Positions 6,628 through 14,962 of a stretch of DNA of 26,994 bases are shown here, piece after piece. Within the stretch, counting starts at the first letter, position 1; every line of letters starts with the position of its first letter. Both the position numbers and the translations under genes were made by a program. The notes under the pieces were generated by a model. It had not been told where the DNA came from and did not search any database. It saw only the letters and a program-made list of their open reading frames with translations. Source of the DNA: an uncultured Burkholderiales bacterium. GTDB lineage: Bacteria > Pseudomonadota > Gammaproteobacteria > Burkholderiales > Thiobacillaceae. The stretch lies in assembly GCA_937925755.1 (NCBI GenBank), contig CALAMX010000121.1, positions 1 through 26,994 of the forward strand. Reading direction: 5' to 3'.

Positions 6628-9399
6628 TCAGGGGAGTTGCCGAATGAGCTGACGCACGCCTTCCTGCAGTTCGGCTGGCAGCTTCGCCCGCTCCAAGGGG
6701 GCGAGCACCTGGCGGGCCTGGGCGTTCTTGCCGGCCTGGTGCAGGGCATAGGCGTAGTGGTAGCGCACCTCGGGGTTTTGCGTATCGGCGGCGTGGGCCT
6801 GTTCCAGCAGCTTGAGGCCGCGTTCGGTCTGCCCCTGGCGGGTGAGGAGCCAGCCCAGGGTGTCGGCAATGGTCGGGTCATTGGGCTGTGCCGTGTAGGC
6901 GCGCTCGGCGAGCTCGAGCGCGCGGGGCTCACCCAAGGCCTCGTAGATCAGGGCCAGGTTGTTGAGGACGGAGGCGTCGTTGGGGCGGGTCGCGAGCAGG
7001 GTCTCGTACTCGCGCCGGGCCTCGGCCCTGAGGCCGCGCTGCAGGTAACTCTCGGCCAGGTAGGCGCGCACCGCGTAGGCCTGCGGCCGCGTCCGCAGCC
7101 AGTCCTGGAGTCCGGCGTCGGCCTTCGCCGCCTGGCCGGCGCGCAGCCAGGCGCGGTGCAGTTTGATGGCCAGGGCGTCCTGGCCGTCGCGCGCCAGGGC
7201 CTGGGCATAGGCCGCCGCCGCCTCGGCCGGACGTTTGGCGAACCAAAAGGCGTCACCTTCCAGCTCGTAGCCCAAGGGCGATTGGGACAAGCGGGCCTGG
7301 ACCTCGCGCGCCTGACGCAGGGCCTCCGCCGTCCTGCCGGTGCGCGCCTCCAGCCTTGACAGGGCCACCCGTGCGCCCAGGTGGTTGGCATCGAGCTCCA
7401 GGGCCTTGGTCAGGCTGGCGCGCACCGCCTTCTCGTCATTGACGGCGGCCTGCGCCTGGGCCATCTGGTAGTGGGCCTCGGCGGCGTCGGGGACCAAGGC
7501 GATGAGCTTGTTATAGGTGGTCAGGGCGTTTTGTCGCTCGCCCGCCGCCAGCTGGATCTTGCCCAGCAGTGCCAGGGCCTCGGGCCGGCTGGGGTTGCGC
7601 TGCGCCGCTTCGCGTGCGTGGCTGAGGGCCTGCTGCGGCTGTTTCTTGCCGATGTAATAGTCGGCCAGCATGGCACGCGGGACGATGGCGGACGGGTCGG
7701 CCTTGACGGCCTCCTCCAGCCGCGCGAGGTAATCCTTCTCCCTGTTCTGTAGCGCGGCCAACTCTGCCAGGCCGACCAAGGCCGGCACATTGCCCTTGTC
7801 GCGTTTGAGGATGCCCTCGTAGCGGGCGCGCGCCTGCTCGGGTTTGTTCTCACGCAGGTCGAGGCTGGCCAGGCGCAGGGCGGCAGAGACCAGGTCGGGC
7901 CGGATGGCCAAGGCGCGCTCGAAGCTCTGGCGCGCACGCACGAGGTCGTTCATACCCGTGTAGGCCATGCCCTTGAGGTTATGCACACCGGGATTGTTGG
8001 GCAGCTTGCCTTCCACCTCGGTGAGGATGGCGAGGGCCTGATCGAAGCGGTTGCCGGCCAGGAAATGATAGGCGAGGGCGAGGTCCGGCAGGGGGTTTTT
8101 GCTGCTGCGGGCGGCGCTCTCCAGGGTGCGCACGCCTTGCGCCTCGTCGCCGGCGGCCAGCGCGCTCAGGCCCAGTTTCATCGCAAGGACAGGGCTGTCC
8201 GGGGCGCTGGAGGCGGCCTGGGCGTAGAGCTCGCGCGCCGCGATGGGGTCGTCGCGGCGTAGATACGCCTCGCCGGCCAGGGCGAGGAGCGAGGCATCCT
8301 TGGGGTTGGCGGCGAGCAGCGGCCGGAGTAGCTCCAGGGCGCGCCCCGAGTCGTTGAGCCGGATGTAGGCGGCGGCCAGCAGCTTGCGTGCCTCGATGTG
8401 CCCGGGCACGGCCTGGATGAAGGCGTTGAGCGTGCTCACCGCGGACTGGAGCTGGCCCTTGTCGTATTGGAGCTGGGCGAGCAGCAGTACGGCTGGTAGG
8501 TAGCCCGGCTGTGCCTTGAGGGCGCGCTGGACGGCATCCAGGGCAGGATCGATCTTGCCGGCGGCGTAGGCGAGCAGCGCCGCCAGGAAGTGGGTGCCGT
8601 AGTAGCTGGGCGCCAGCCTCTCGAGTGCGGCGAGATCGTCCTGGGCCGGCTTGGTCTTGCCGTCGAGGGCGTAGAGCTGGCCACGGCTCAGGAGGACCTG
8701 TCTGTTCCTGGGATCGTATTTGAGCGCGCTGGTGTAGGCCTGGAGGGCCGCCTCCGTGTTGCCCAAACCGCGTTCCAGGTCACCCAGCCTGAGCCAGCTG
8801 CCGGGGTGGTCGGGCACGGCCTGGAGGGCCGCCTGCAGGTGAGCCTTGGCCTGCTCGGGCTTGCGCTCGATGAGGGCGCAGCGCGACAGGCCCCAGTAGG
8901 CCTCGGCATGTTTGGGGTCCAGTTTGAGGGCCTCCTGGTAGAGCGGACACCCCTGATCGGCCTGGTTGAGGCCCAGCCGGGCGTCGCCCTGGGCGCGCAG
9001 GATACGGGCGCGCTCGGCACGGCCGGTGGCGATGCCGGCGCTCACCTCATCCAGCACGCGCTGGTACTCGCCTTGCAGCAGCAAGGCATCGGCATGGAGG
9101 GGTTTGAGGGCCTCCCAGTCCATCCCCAGTTCGCGCGCGCGCTTGATTTCCTTCTCGGCGTCCGCCCCCTGGCCGGCCTTGATGTAGTGGCGAGCCAACT
9201 GGAGTCGTGCCTGGGCGTTTTGGGGGTCCTTCTGCGCCGCGTTCTTCAGCTCGATCAGGCTCGCCTGCAGGTCGCCCTTGGCCTCGGCCTCCTGGGCGCG
9301 GCGCAGGTGTTCCTCGGCGGTGTAATGGGCCTCGCAGGCGGCCAGCGCGAAGGTCAGGGCGGTGAGCTGAAATAGGCGACGAGAGGACTGAAGTTTCAT
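6628..9399 (-). CDS. prsT: PrsT-type PEP-CTERM system TPR-repeat lipoprotein
   Basis: The 923-residue protein begins with a lipoprotein signal (lipobox ending LAAC, Cys22). The rest is tetratricopeptide repeats from about residue 28 to the end, many with the A-x-x-x-P-x-x-P-x-A pattern, such as the IRPDLVSAALRLA and LVPDAAEAHYQMA blocks. Length and architecture match the PEP-CTERM system TPR lipoprotein family (PrsT), thought to be a periplasmic or outer-membrane scaffold in exosortase and exopolysaccharide systems. Asp after the lipobox Cys is absent (Glu follows), consistent with outer-membrane sorting under E. coli rules. It is downstream of a methyltransferase gene (57-bp gap) on the same strand. 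The ribosome site before ATG is weak. A second TPR protein of the same family is encoded at 16344-19169. Confidence 0.85.
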   Translation of the reverse strand: MKLQSSRRLFQLTALTFALAACEAHYTAEEHLRRAQEAEAKGDLQASLIELKNAAQKDPQNAQARLQLARHYIKAGQGADAEKEIKRARELGMDWEALKPLHADALLLQGEYQRVLDEVSAGIATGRAERARILRAQGDARLGLNQADQGCPLYQEALKLDPKHAEAYWGLSRCALIERKPEQAKAHLQAALQAVPDHPGSWLRLGDLERGLGNTEAALQAYTSALKYDPRNRQVLLSRGQLYALDGKTKPAQDDLAALERLAPSYYGTHFLAALLAYAAGKIDPALDAVQRALKAQPGYLPAVLLLAQLQYDKGQLQSAVSTLNAFIQAVPGHIEARKLLAAAYIRLNDSGRALELLRPLLAANPKDASLLALAGEAYLRRDDPIAARELYAQAASSAPDSPVLAMKLGLSALAAGDEAQGVRTLESAARSSKNPLPDLALAYHFLAGNRFDQALAILTEVEGKLPNNPGVHNLKGMAYTGMNDLVRARQSFERALAIRPDLVSAALRLASLDLRENKPEQARARYEGILKRDKGNVPALVGLAELAALQNREKDYLARLEEAVKADPSAIVPRAMLADYYIGKKQPQQALSHAREAAQRNPSRPEALALLGKIQLAAGERQNALTTYNKLIALVPDAAEAHYQMAQAQAAVNDEKAVRASLTKALELDANHLGARVALSRLEARTGRTAEALRQAREVQARLSQSPLGYELEGDAFWFAKRPAEAAAAYAQALARDGQDALAIKLHRAWLRAGQAAKADAGLQDWLRTRPQAYAVRAYLAESYLQRGLRAEARREYETLLATRPNDASVLNNLALIYEALGEPRALELAERAYTAQPNDPTIADTLGWLLTRQGQTERGLKLLEQAHAADTQNPEVRYHYAYALHQAGKNAQARQVLAPLERAKLPAELQEGVRQLIRQLP

Positions 9400-9456
9400 G
9401 GCTGGGAGGTCGTCGGAGTCAATGGTTGGACGGGGGATACGAAGACCGCGGCCGGT

Positions 9457-10263
9457 TCAGGCAGTAGCGGCGGATTGCCGCCGATCCTTGCGCGAGAGTA
9501 TGAAATAACTGGCTTTGGAAAAAGGCAATCGCCCCCAGGGCACCTCCCCATAGCGGACCTCGAACCGCTCCTGGGTCCCGGCCGGCAGTAGGTCGAGGAG
9601 CTCCTGCGCCGTGTAGCTGCGCAGGGCGCTGACGAAGCCGTCGTAGCAGACCATGGTGGGGATCACGGGGATGAGTGTGCCCCACAAGAGCTTGCCGAAG
9701 CGGAAACGCTCGGCGGTCAGTGGCGCCAGCATGTTGATGAAGAAGGCGGGGAGCATGGACAGGAGGTCCAGTGGGGTGCGGCGGGTGAATTCCACGATGC
9801 AGAGGCCGTCGCGGTGGGCGACCACCTCTTCCAGCAGCGCGGCGGCGGCTTGGGGCGGCAGGTGATGGAAGGCGCTGAAGATGGTCAGCACCCTGTATTC
9901 CGCCGGCAATCGGGCGATGGGGACCGGCCCTTCCAGGTAGCCCAGGCGCTCGGCGCCGAAACGGGTCTGCAGTGCCTGGTAGGCCGCGGGCTGGGGGTAG
10001 AGGTCGGAGAGGACGAAACGGGGCGCGCCTTTGCCGTCCAAATATTTGAGCAGGGTGGCCACCTGTGCGCCACCGCCCGAGCCGATGTCCAGGATCTCGG
10101 TCGCGCCGAGGCTGGCGGCCCAGGTCTGGATGAGGGGCGCGATGTGGCGGTAGGGCTCGAAGAGCCTGTGGATGTTGTTCAGACAATCCATGAAGCCTTC
10201 CCGGAACAGGGCCGGGATCCAAGGCAGGTCACAGAATTCGAAGGCGTGGCGGCGTTTGAGCAA
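9457..10263 (-). CDS. Class I SAM-dependent methyltransferase
   Basis: The 268-residue protein has motif I as EILDIGSGGGAQ at about residues 56-67, followed by VLSDLYPQP (the motif II acidic region) and an FSAFHHLPP segment typical of class I methyltransferases. A hydrophobic stretch rich in Leu, Met and Phe (LLSMLPAFFINMLAPL) follows, which could be a membrane-contacting or lipid-substrate region. The start is TTG at 10261-10263, supported by a strong Shine-Dalgarno (AGGGAGGG) seven bases upstream; the next ATG (MDCLNN) would remove about 24 residues. It lies between the LolA-like gene and prsT on the same strand and may be cotranscribed with them. Substrate not known. Confidence 0.75.
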   Translation of the reverse strand: MLKRRHAFEFCDLPWIPALFREGFMDCLNNIHRLFEPYRHIAPLIQTWAASLGATEILDIGSGGGAQVATLLKYLDGKGAPRFVLSDLYPQPAAYQALQTRFGAERLGYLEGPVPIARLPAEYRVLTIFSAFHHLPPQAAAALLEEVVAHRDGLCIVEFTRRTPLDLLSMLPAFFINMLAPLTAERFRFGKLLWGTLIPVIPTMVCYDGFVSALRSYTAQELLDLLPAGTQERFEVRYGEVPWGRLPFSKASYFILSRKDRRQSAATA

Positions 10264-10422
10264 AACAGATCCCTCCCTGGCATGGTGGCCAGCCCGTGGT
10301 CCGGAGCCGGGTGGCTTGGCGGGTTATCGGCATTTTCCCGGCTGCACTCCAATCCGGACGTTTTCCGTCATGCGCCGCAACGGGCGAGCGCGTTGTGCCG
10401 TGATCGGACATCGATGGCCGCA

Positions 10423-11193
10423 TCACTGCAGTCGCTTGAGGTATTCCTTGGTAAAGACGCGGTCGGGCAGGTCGCGCAGGCGCATCTGGCCGTATTGCAG
10501 AATGGAGACATGACCGGGCTTGAGGGCGTCCTCCATGACCAGCCGGGTCGGCCGTACACGGCCGGCCATGGGCCTGAAGTCCTGATAGAGGCAGGTCTTG
10601 AGCAGACGGTTGGACAGGGAATAGAACTCGGCCTTGTACGGCCGGTAATTGGCCTTGTTCACCCAGAGCAGGACGCGATGGTAGGTGACCCCACGGTCCA
10701 CTGCGGTGAGCTCTAGCACGTAGTGTTCCTGACCCTCCACGCGCTCGGTCCTGAGGATGCGTGGGGTATAGTCGCCGCTGAAGTTGGCGCGGGCGATGTC
10801 GCCATTGGCGACCTGGCCGGTGAGGCGCTGGGCCAGCCCCAGACGGATGGGTTGCGCGACGTCGGGCATGAAGACCCAGAGGTCGCGCCCTTTCATGAGC
10901 ATGATCTGGCCCCGCTCCGAGGCGGGTTCGAGTATCATCACCACCGTGTTTTCGTTGCCCTTGGACAACACACGGTATTTGCGTGTCTCAGGCTCGGCAT
11001 TCGGTGAGGTACTGGTGATCTCGACGTCCACCTGGAAGCCTTCCGTGGGGAAGCGGATCTCATCGGCTCGGGCCAGGATTTCGCGCGCCTGCGCCTCGTC
11101 CCCGCTGACCGTCTCCTGTGCCAGGCCAAGCGCAGGCATCAGGGCCATCGATAAACCCAGGGTCAGAGCAAACAACCTCTTCAGCACATGCAT
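10423..11193 (-). CDS. LolA-like outer membrane lipoprotein-sorting protein
   Basis: The 256-residue protein starts with a Sec signal peptide (MHVLKRLF, a hydrophobic core, cleavage near LAQ-E). The mature part resembles the LolA-like family called outer membrane lipoprotein-sorting protein: FPTEGFQVDVEITS, then KGRDLWVFMPDVAQPIRL and YKAEFYSLSNRLLKTCLYQ blocks. These proteins are periplasmic half-barrels that carry lipids or lipoproteins. The gene usually sits with an ABC ATPase and two FtsX-type permeases, exactly as found here. It diverges from the ATPase gene with 39 bp between the two starts. The ATG at 11193 was chosen because it begins the signal peptide; the reading frame extends far upstream only as antisense to the ATPase. 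Confidence 0.8.
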   Translation of the reverse strand: MHVLKRLFALTLGLSMALMPALGLAQETVSGDEAQAREILARADEIRFPTEGFQVDVEITSTSPNAEPETRKYRVLSKGNENTVVMILEPASERGQIMLMKGRDLWVFMPDVAQPIRLGLAQRLTGQVANGDIARANFSGDYTPRILRTERVEGQEHYVLELTAVDRGVTYHRVLLWVNKANYRPYKAEFYSLSNRLLKTCLYQDFRPMAGRVRPTRLVMEDALKPGHVSILQYGQMRLRDLPDRVFTKEYLKRLQ

Positions 11194-11232
11194 CAGCCTG
11201 TCCTTCACCGTCGATAGCGTGGGTATCCGCAC

Positions 11233-11988
11233 ATGAGCCTGGTCCGTGTCGAGGGGGTGAGCAAGGTGTACCTGCTGGGCGAGCAGCAGGTGTTTGCCCT
11301 GAACGATATCACACTGGCCATCGAGGAGGGGGTCTTCCTGGCCATCGCCGGCCCTTCGGGCAGCGGCAAGACCACCTTGCTCAACATCATCGGCTGCATC
11401 GATACGCCCACCCAGGGGAAGGTGTACATCGACGGACAGGAGGTCAGCGGCCGCTCGCCCGACGAACTGGCCGATCTGCGTGCCCGCAGCATAGGCTTCA
11501 TCTTCCAGACCTTCAACCTCTTTCCGGTGCTGACGGCCGCCGAGAACGTGGAATACCCCCTGCTGCAGCGGCCGGAGATCGGCCGCGCCGAGCGCCGGGC
11601 GCGCGTGCGCAAATACCTCGCCATCGTCGGCCTGGAACGCCATGCCCATCACCTGCCGAACCAGCTCTCCGGCGGGCAGCGGCAGCGGGTGGCCATCGCC
11701 CGCGCCCTGGCGATCGAGCCCCGGCTGATCCTGGCCGACGAGCCGACCGCTAACCTGGACCGTAAGACCGGTCAGGACATCCTGGACCTGATGAAGTCCC
11801 TCAACCGCAACTATGGGACCACCTTCATCTTCTCCACTCACGACCGCCACGTCATGGCCATGGCCGACCGTCTCATCCGCATCGAGGATGGGCGTATTAC
11901 CATGCTGGCCATGAAGACAGACGAGCATTGGCGTGCCGTCAGGCCGAGCGACATGCGGCACGAACAGACAGGAAAGGTCAGGCCATGA
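11233..11988 (+). CDS. LolD/MacB-like ABC transporter ATP-binding protein
   Basis: The 251-residue ATPase has a complete nucleotide-binding domain: Walker A GPSGSGKT at 40-47, a Q-loop ([17 protein letters not shown]), the signature LSGGQRQR, Walker [12 protein letters not shown] and a switch histidine in FSTHD. It belongs to the LolD/MacB/FtsE group that works with FtsX-type permeases to move molecules across the envelope rather than through the inner membrane. The two permeases it needs are probably those at 13739-14950 and 14963-16195, which lie on the opposite strand. Its stop overlaps the start of the barrel gene by ATGA, so the two are translationally coupled. The C-terminal 30 residues extend past the usual domain end. 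No clear Shine-Dalgarno before ATG 11233. Confidence 0.9.
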   Translation: MSLVRVEGVSKVYLLGEQQVFALNDITLAIEEGVFLAIAGPSGSGKTTLLNIIGCIDTPTQGKVYIDGQEVSGRSPDELADLRARSIGFIFQTFNLFPVLTAAENVEYPLLQRPEIGRAERRARVRKYLAIVGLERHAHHLPNQLSGGQRQRVAIARALAIEPRLILADEPTANLDRKTGQDILDLMKSLNRNYGTTFIFSTHDRHVMAMADRLIRIEDGRITMLAMKTDEHWRAVRPSDMRHEQTGKVRP

Positions 11989-13664
11989 AGCCCAAGTGGA
12001 TGCAGCCGTTCTACGCCGTTTCGATGGCCACCTTGATCCTCGCCGCAATGCATGCCGCAACGGCCCAGGGCGCCCCGGTGGGGAAGAAGAAGGCCGCGAT
12101 CGTGGCGGCGGCAGACGGCGCGCTGCCCATGTCCAGGGAGGCCTTGTTCGACCTGGGCCCTGAAGCAGAGAAGACAGCGAAACCCGGTTCCGAGTCGCCG
12201 CAGAGCAGGGATGCGCTTTTCGGTCTGGACGGGAAGGCGATGCAGGCCGCAGAGGGCAGCAGCCAGGGCAAGCCCGCTGCCGAGCCGGAGGTAATACGTC
12301 CGCTGCCGACCGAGCCGGGAACGCGTGATGCCTTGTTCGGTCTTGAACCCAGGGAGGAAAAGGCGGTTGCGGGCGCTGGCTTGCCGGCTCCCCGCGCGGA
12401 CTCCGGGACCGATGCGAAAGCGGACAAGGCCGGGACGCGCTGGCAGGGACATGTCCTGACCCGGCTGGCCTACACCTACGGGCGTCCGGAGCATTGGTCC
12501 AAGTTGGCAGGGCGTGTGGAGCTCGCGGGCAGGGGGCATCTGGGCGGCGCGTTGCAGTGGAAGGCGAGCGGCCGGCTCGACTACGACGCGGTCTTCGATC
12601 TCACCGATCATTACCAATCCGCGGTGCGCAAGGACCAGCGTCTGGAATTCCAGCTCCGCGAGACCTACCTGGACCTGCCCGCCGGTGACTGGGAGTGGCG
12701 TATTGGACGCCAGCACGTCGTCTGGGGGGAGATGGTCGGGCTGTTCTTCGCCGACGTGGTCTCGGCCAAGGACCTGCGCGAATTCATCCTGCCGGATTTC
12801 GAGAGCCTGCGCATCCCGCAGTGGGCGCTGCGCGGCGAGTATTTCCAGGATGGCTGGCATGCGGAGCTTTTGTGGATCCCCTACCCCAGCTACGACAAGG
12901 TAGGACGGCCGGCGGACTTCGGCCAGAGCGGCCGGGGCGCCGATTTCTATCCCTATCCCGCCAGCCCGCCTGGCCTCCCCGTGATCCGGGGCGAGGTGAA
13001 GCCCTCGCGCAGACTGGCCCACACCAATTTTGGGGCCAGAGTGTCGCGGCTCGTCCAGGGCTGGGACCTCTCCGGTTTCTTCTACTCGAGCATGAACAGC
13101 GCCGCCACCCTCTACCGCGACCCGGTAGTGCCGTCGGTACCCCAGGTCTATACCTTCACGCCGCGGCACGATCGCATCCGGCAGCTGGGGGGGACCCTGG
13201 CCAAGGACCTGGTGGACTTGGTCCTCAAGGCGGAGATCGTCTACACCCAGGGTCGGCACTACAACGTCGTCGACACGAGCGACAGCGACGGTGTCGTCAA
13301 ACAGAACAACCTGGACTGGGTGGTGGGGTTGGATTTCAACCCCGATGCCGACACGCGCGTGAACACCCAGCTTTTCCAGAGGGTCTTCTTCGACCATCAC
13401 CCCGACATCGTGCCGGACCGCTTCGAAAACGGCCTCTCCCTGCTAGCCAACCGCAAGCTGACCAATAACTGGGAGGCGGAGGCCCTCCTCATCCATAGCC
13501 TGAACCGCAGCGATTGGCTGCTGCGCGCCAAGGCCCACTGGAAGGCCCGCCCCAACCTGAAGTTGAGCCTTGGGCTGGACGTCTTCGGCGGCCCACCCAC
13601 CGGCCTGTTCGGGCAATACGACCGGCAGGATAGGGTCTATGCCGATCTGCGTTACGACTTCTGA
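11985..13664 (+). CDS. Outer-membrane beta-barrel protein (DUF1302-like) with repeated N-terminal motif
   Basis: The 559-residue protein begins with a Sec signal peptide (cleavage near ATA-QG) and ends in an aromatic residue after alternating strands (VYADLRYDF), as outer-membrane barrels do. The barrel part, from about 150, has repeated amphipathic strands and a WRIGRQHVVWGE block similar to DUF1302-family porin-like proteins. The linker between signal and barrel holds three copies of an (S/T)R(E/D)ALF(D/G)L motif, at residues 50-57, 74-81 and 113-120, set in a Pro/Ala/Lys-rich disordered stretch. It is cotranscribed with the LolD-like ATPase (ATGA overlap). It could be the outer-membrane exit or receiver for the ABC module. 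The family assignment is by strand pattern and one motif, so it is moderate; the barrel call is firmer. Confidence 0.65.
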   Translation: MKPKWMQPFYAVSMATLILAAMHAATAQGAPVGKKKAAIVAAADGALPMSREALFDLGPEAEKTAKPGSESPQSRDALFGLDGKAMQAAEGSSQGKPAAEPEVIRPLPTEPGTRDALFGLEPREEKAVAGAGLPAPRADSGTDAKADKAGTRWQGHVLTRLAYTYGRPEHWSKLAGRVELAGRGHLGGALQWKASGRLDYDAVFDLTDHYQSAVRKDQRLEFQLRETYLDLPAGDWEWRIGRQHVVWGEMVGLFFADVVSAKDLREFILPDFESLRIPQWALRGEYFQDGWHAELLWIPYPSYDKVGRPADFGQSGRGADFYPYPASPPGLPVIRGEVKPSRRLAHTNFGARVSRLVQGWDLSGFFYSSMNSAATLYRDPVVPSVPQVYTFTPRHDRIRQLGGTLAKDLVDLVLKAEIVYTQGRHYNVVDTSDSDGVVKQNNLDWVVGLDFNPDADTRVNTQLFQRVFFDHHPDIVPDRFENGLSLLANRKLTNNWEAEALLIHSLNRSDWLLRAKAHWKARPNLKLSLGLDVFGGPPTGLFGQYDRQDRVYADLRYDF

Positions 13665-13738
13665 CCGCCGTCAGGCTCGCGCCCGACGGGGTGGCATGGA
13701 TGACGTGGGGCCAGGGTCCGGCCGCTGGCGGGCCGCCT

Positions 13739-14950
13739 TCAGACCGCTTGCCGCAGGGCGTCCACCAGCGGTATGCGGCGGACCTTGAGGGCCGGAAACA
13801 GGGCGGCGCCGACCGTGGCGACGAGACCGATGGCGAAGGCGCTCACGACCACAGCGGGTGTGAGCGTGATACGCGCCGTATAGGGCAGGTCGGAGTTGGG
13901 CGGCGGCGGCATGGGGATGCCCACGGCCGAGAGGGTGAGCGCCAGGATCACGCCCAGCGCCACGCCCAGACCCGCCCCGGCCATCCCGAGCAGACAGTTC
14001 TCGGCCAGAATGAGCCGGAAGACGTCGCGGCTGCGGTTACCCAGCGCCATCATGGTGCCGAATTCGGCCACCCGCTCGAAGACGCTCATGTTGACGCTGT
14101 TGGCCACCGACAGTAGGACCATGAGTAGGATGATCAGGCGCAGGGCCCCGAATTGGACCTCATAAAGGGTCACGGTCTTGGCATAGAAGTCGTTCAGCTC
14201 GCGCCAGTTCTTCACCTCCAGCCCCTGCCCGGCCAGGCGTTCGTCGAGCAGCCGCTGCACGCGGTCGGTCTCCTCCGTGCGCCGCAGAGAGATCACCAGG
14301 GTATTGACCCCCGTGGTGGCGAGTAGGTCTTGGGCGGTGGCGAGCGGGATGCGCACGGCGCGGGCATCATAGTCCTTGGAGAAGGACTGGAACACGCCGA
14401 CGACCTCGACATCCAGGCTGTTGATGGCGCCGCCGGCGGTATTGAGCAGCAGGGTGGCCCGCTCGCCGGGCTTCAGTTGCAGGGCTTGGGCGAGCCCCTG
14501 CCCGAGCAGTGCGCCGCCGGCGTCGCCATCCTGCAGTTGCCGGCCGGCGGTGATGCGCAGATTGCTGCCCAGACGGCGTTCCCTGTCCGGTTCCACGCCT
14601 TCGCCGATGATGGGCAGGTCGGAGCGGCCGTTGTTGAGCAGTCCGGAGAAAAAGACACGCCCCATGACGTCCTCGACCTGCGGTAGTGAGGCGATCGATC
14701 GACGCAGCTCGTCGTCATCCTCCAACAGATACTTCTCCGGGCTGCGCGCCCCCTTCTCGTGGTAACCGGAGCGACTGACCTGCAGATGACCGGATTGGGA
14801 GTGGATCAGCGTCTCACCGAGCTGCACGAAGATGTCCTGTACGAACCCGCCACTCAGGATGAGGCCCACCACCCCGGCGCCGATGGCCAGAAGGGTGAAG
14901 GCGCTGCGGGCCTTGTGTCGCAGCACGTTGCGCAGGGCGAGCTTCCACAT
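13739..14950 (-). CDS. FtsX-like ABC transporter permease (second of pair)
   Basis: The 403-residue protein has the MacB/LolC/LolE permease layout: an N-terminal membrane helix (AFTLLAIGAGVVGLILSGGF) after a basic MWKLALRNVLRHKARS start, a large periplasmic domain (about 45-270) and three C-terminal helices with the FtsX region (VFERVAEFGTMMALGNRS). It resembles the upstream permease over its length, sharing IGIPMPPPP near the C-terminus, so the pair arose by duplication and probably forms a heterodimer with the LolD-like ATPase. It lies 12 bp after its partner, on the same strand. It converges on the barrel gene, whose stop is 74 bp away. Confidence 0.85.
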   Translation of the reverse strand: MWKLALRNVLRHKARSAFTLLAIGAGVVGLILSGGFVQDIFVQLGETLIHSQSGHLQVSRSGYHEKGARSPEKYLLEDDDELRRSIASLPQVEDVMGRVFFSGLLNNGRSDLPIIGEGVEPDRERRLGSNLRITAGRQLQDGDAGGALLGQGLAQALQLKPGERATLLLNTAGGAINSLDVEVVGVFQSFSKDYDARAVRIPLATAQDLLATTGVNTLVISLRRTEETDRVQRLLDERLAGQGLEVKNWRELNDFYAKTVTLYEVQFGALRLIILLMVLLSVANSVNMSVFERVAEFGTMMALGNRSRDVFRLILAENCLLGMAGAGLGVALGVILALTLSAVGIPMPPPPNSDLPYTARITLTPAVVVSAFAIGLVATVGAALFPALKVRRIPLVDALRQAV

Positions 14951-14962
14951 GCGGTCAAGCCC

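Noticed and set aside
11194..11232. Partial inverted repeat (GTGGGTATCCGCAC) between the divergent LolA-like and ATPase genes as an operator
   Set aside because: Symmetry is imperfect and there is no second copy; not enough to call an operator.
10423..12060. 545-residue minus-strand frame spanning the LolA-like gene and the ATPase gene
   Set aside because: Only the last 256 residues form a real protein with a signal peptide starting at 11193; the upstream part is antisense to the well-supported ATPase.
13665..13738. Possible terminator between the barrel and permease genes (CCGTC/GACGG)
   Set aside because: Only a 5-bp stem with a 12-base loop and no T-run on either strand.
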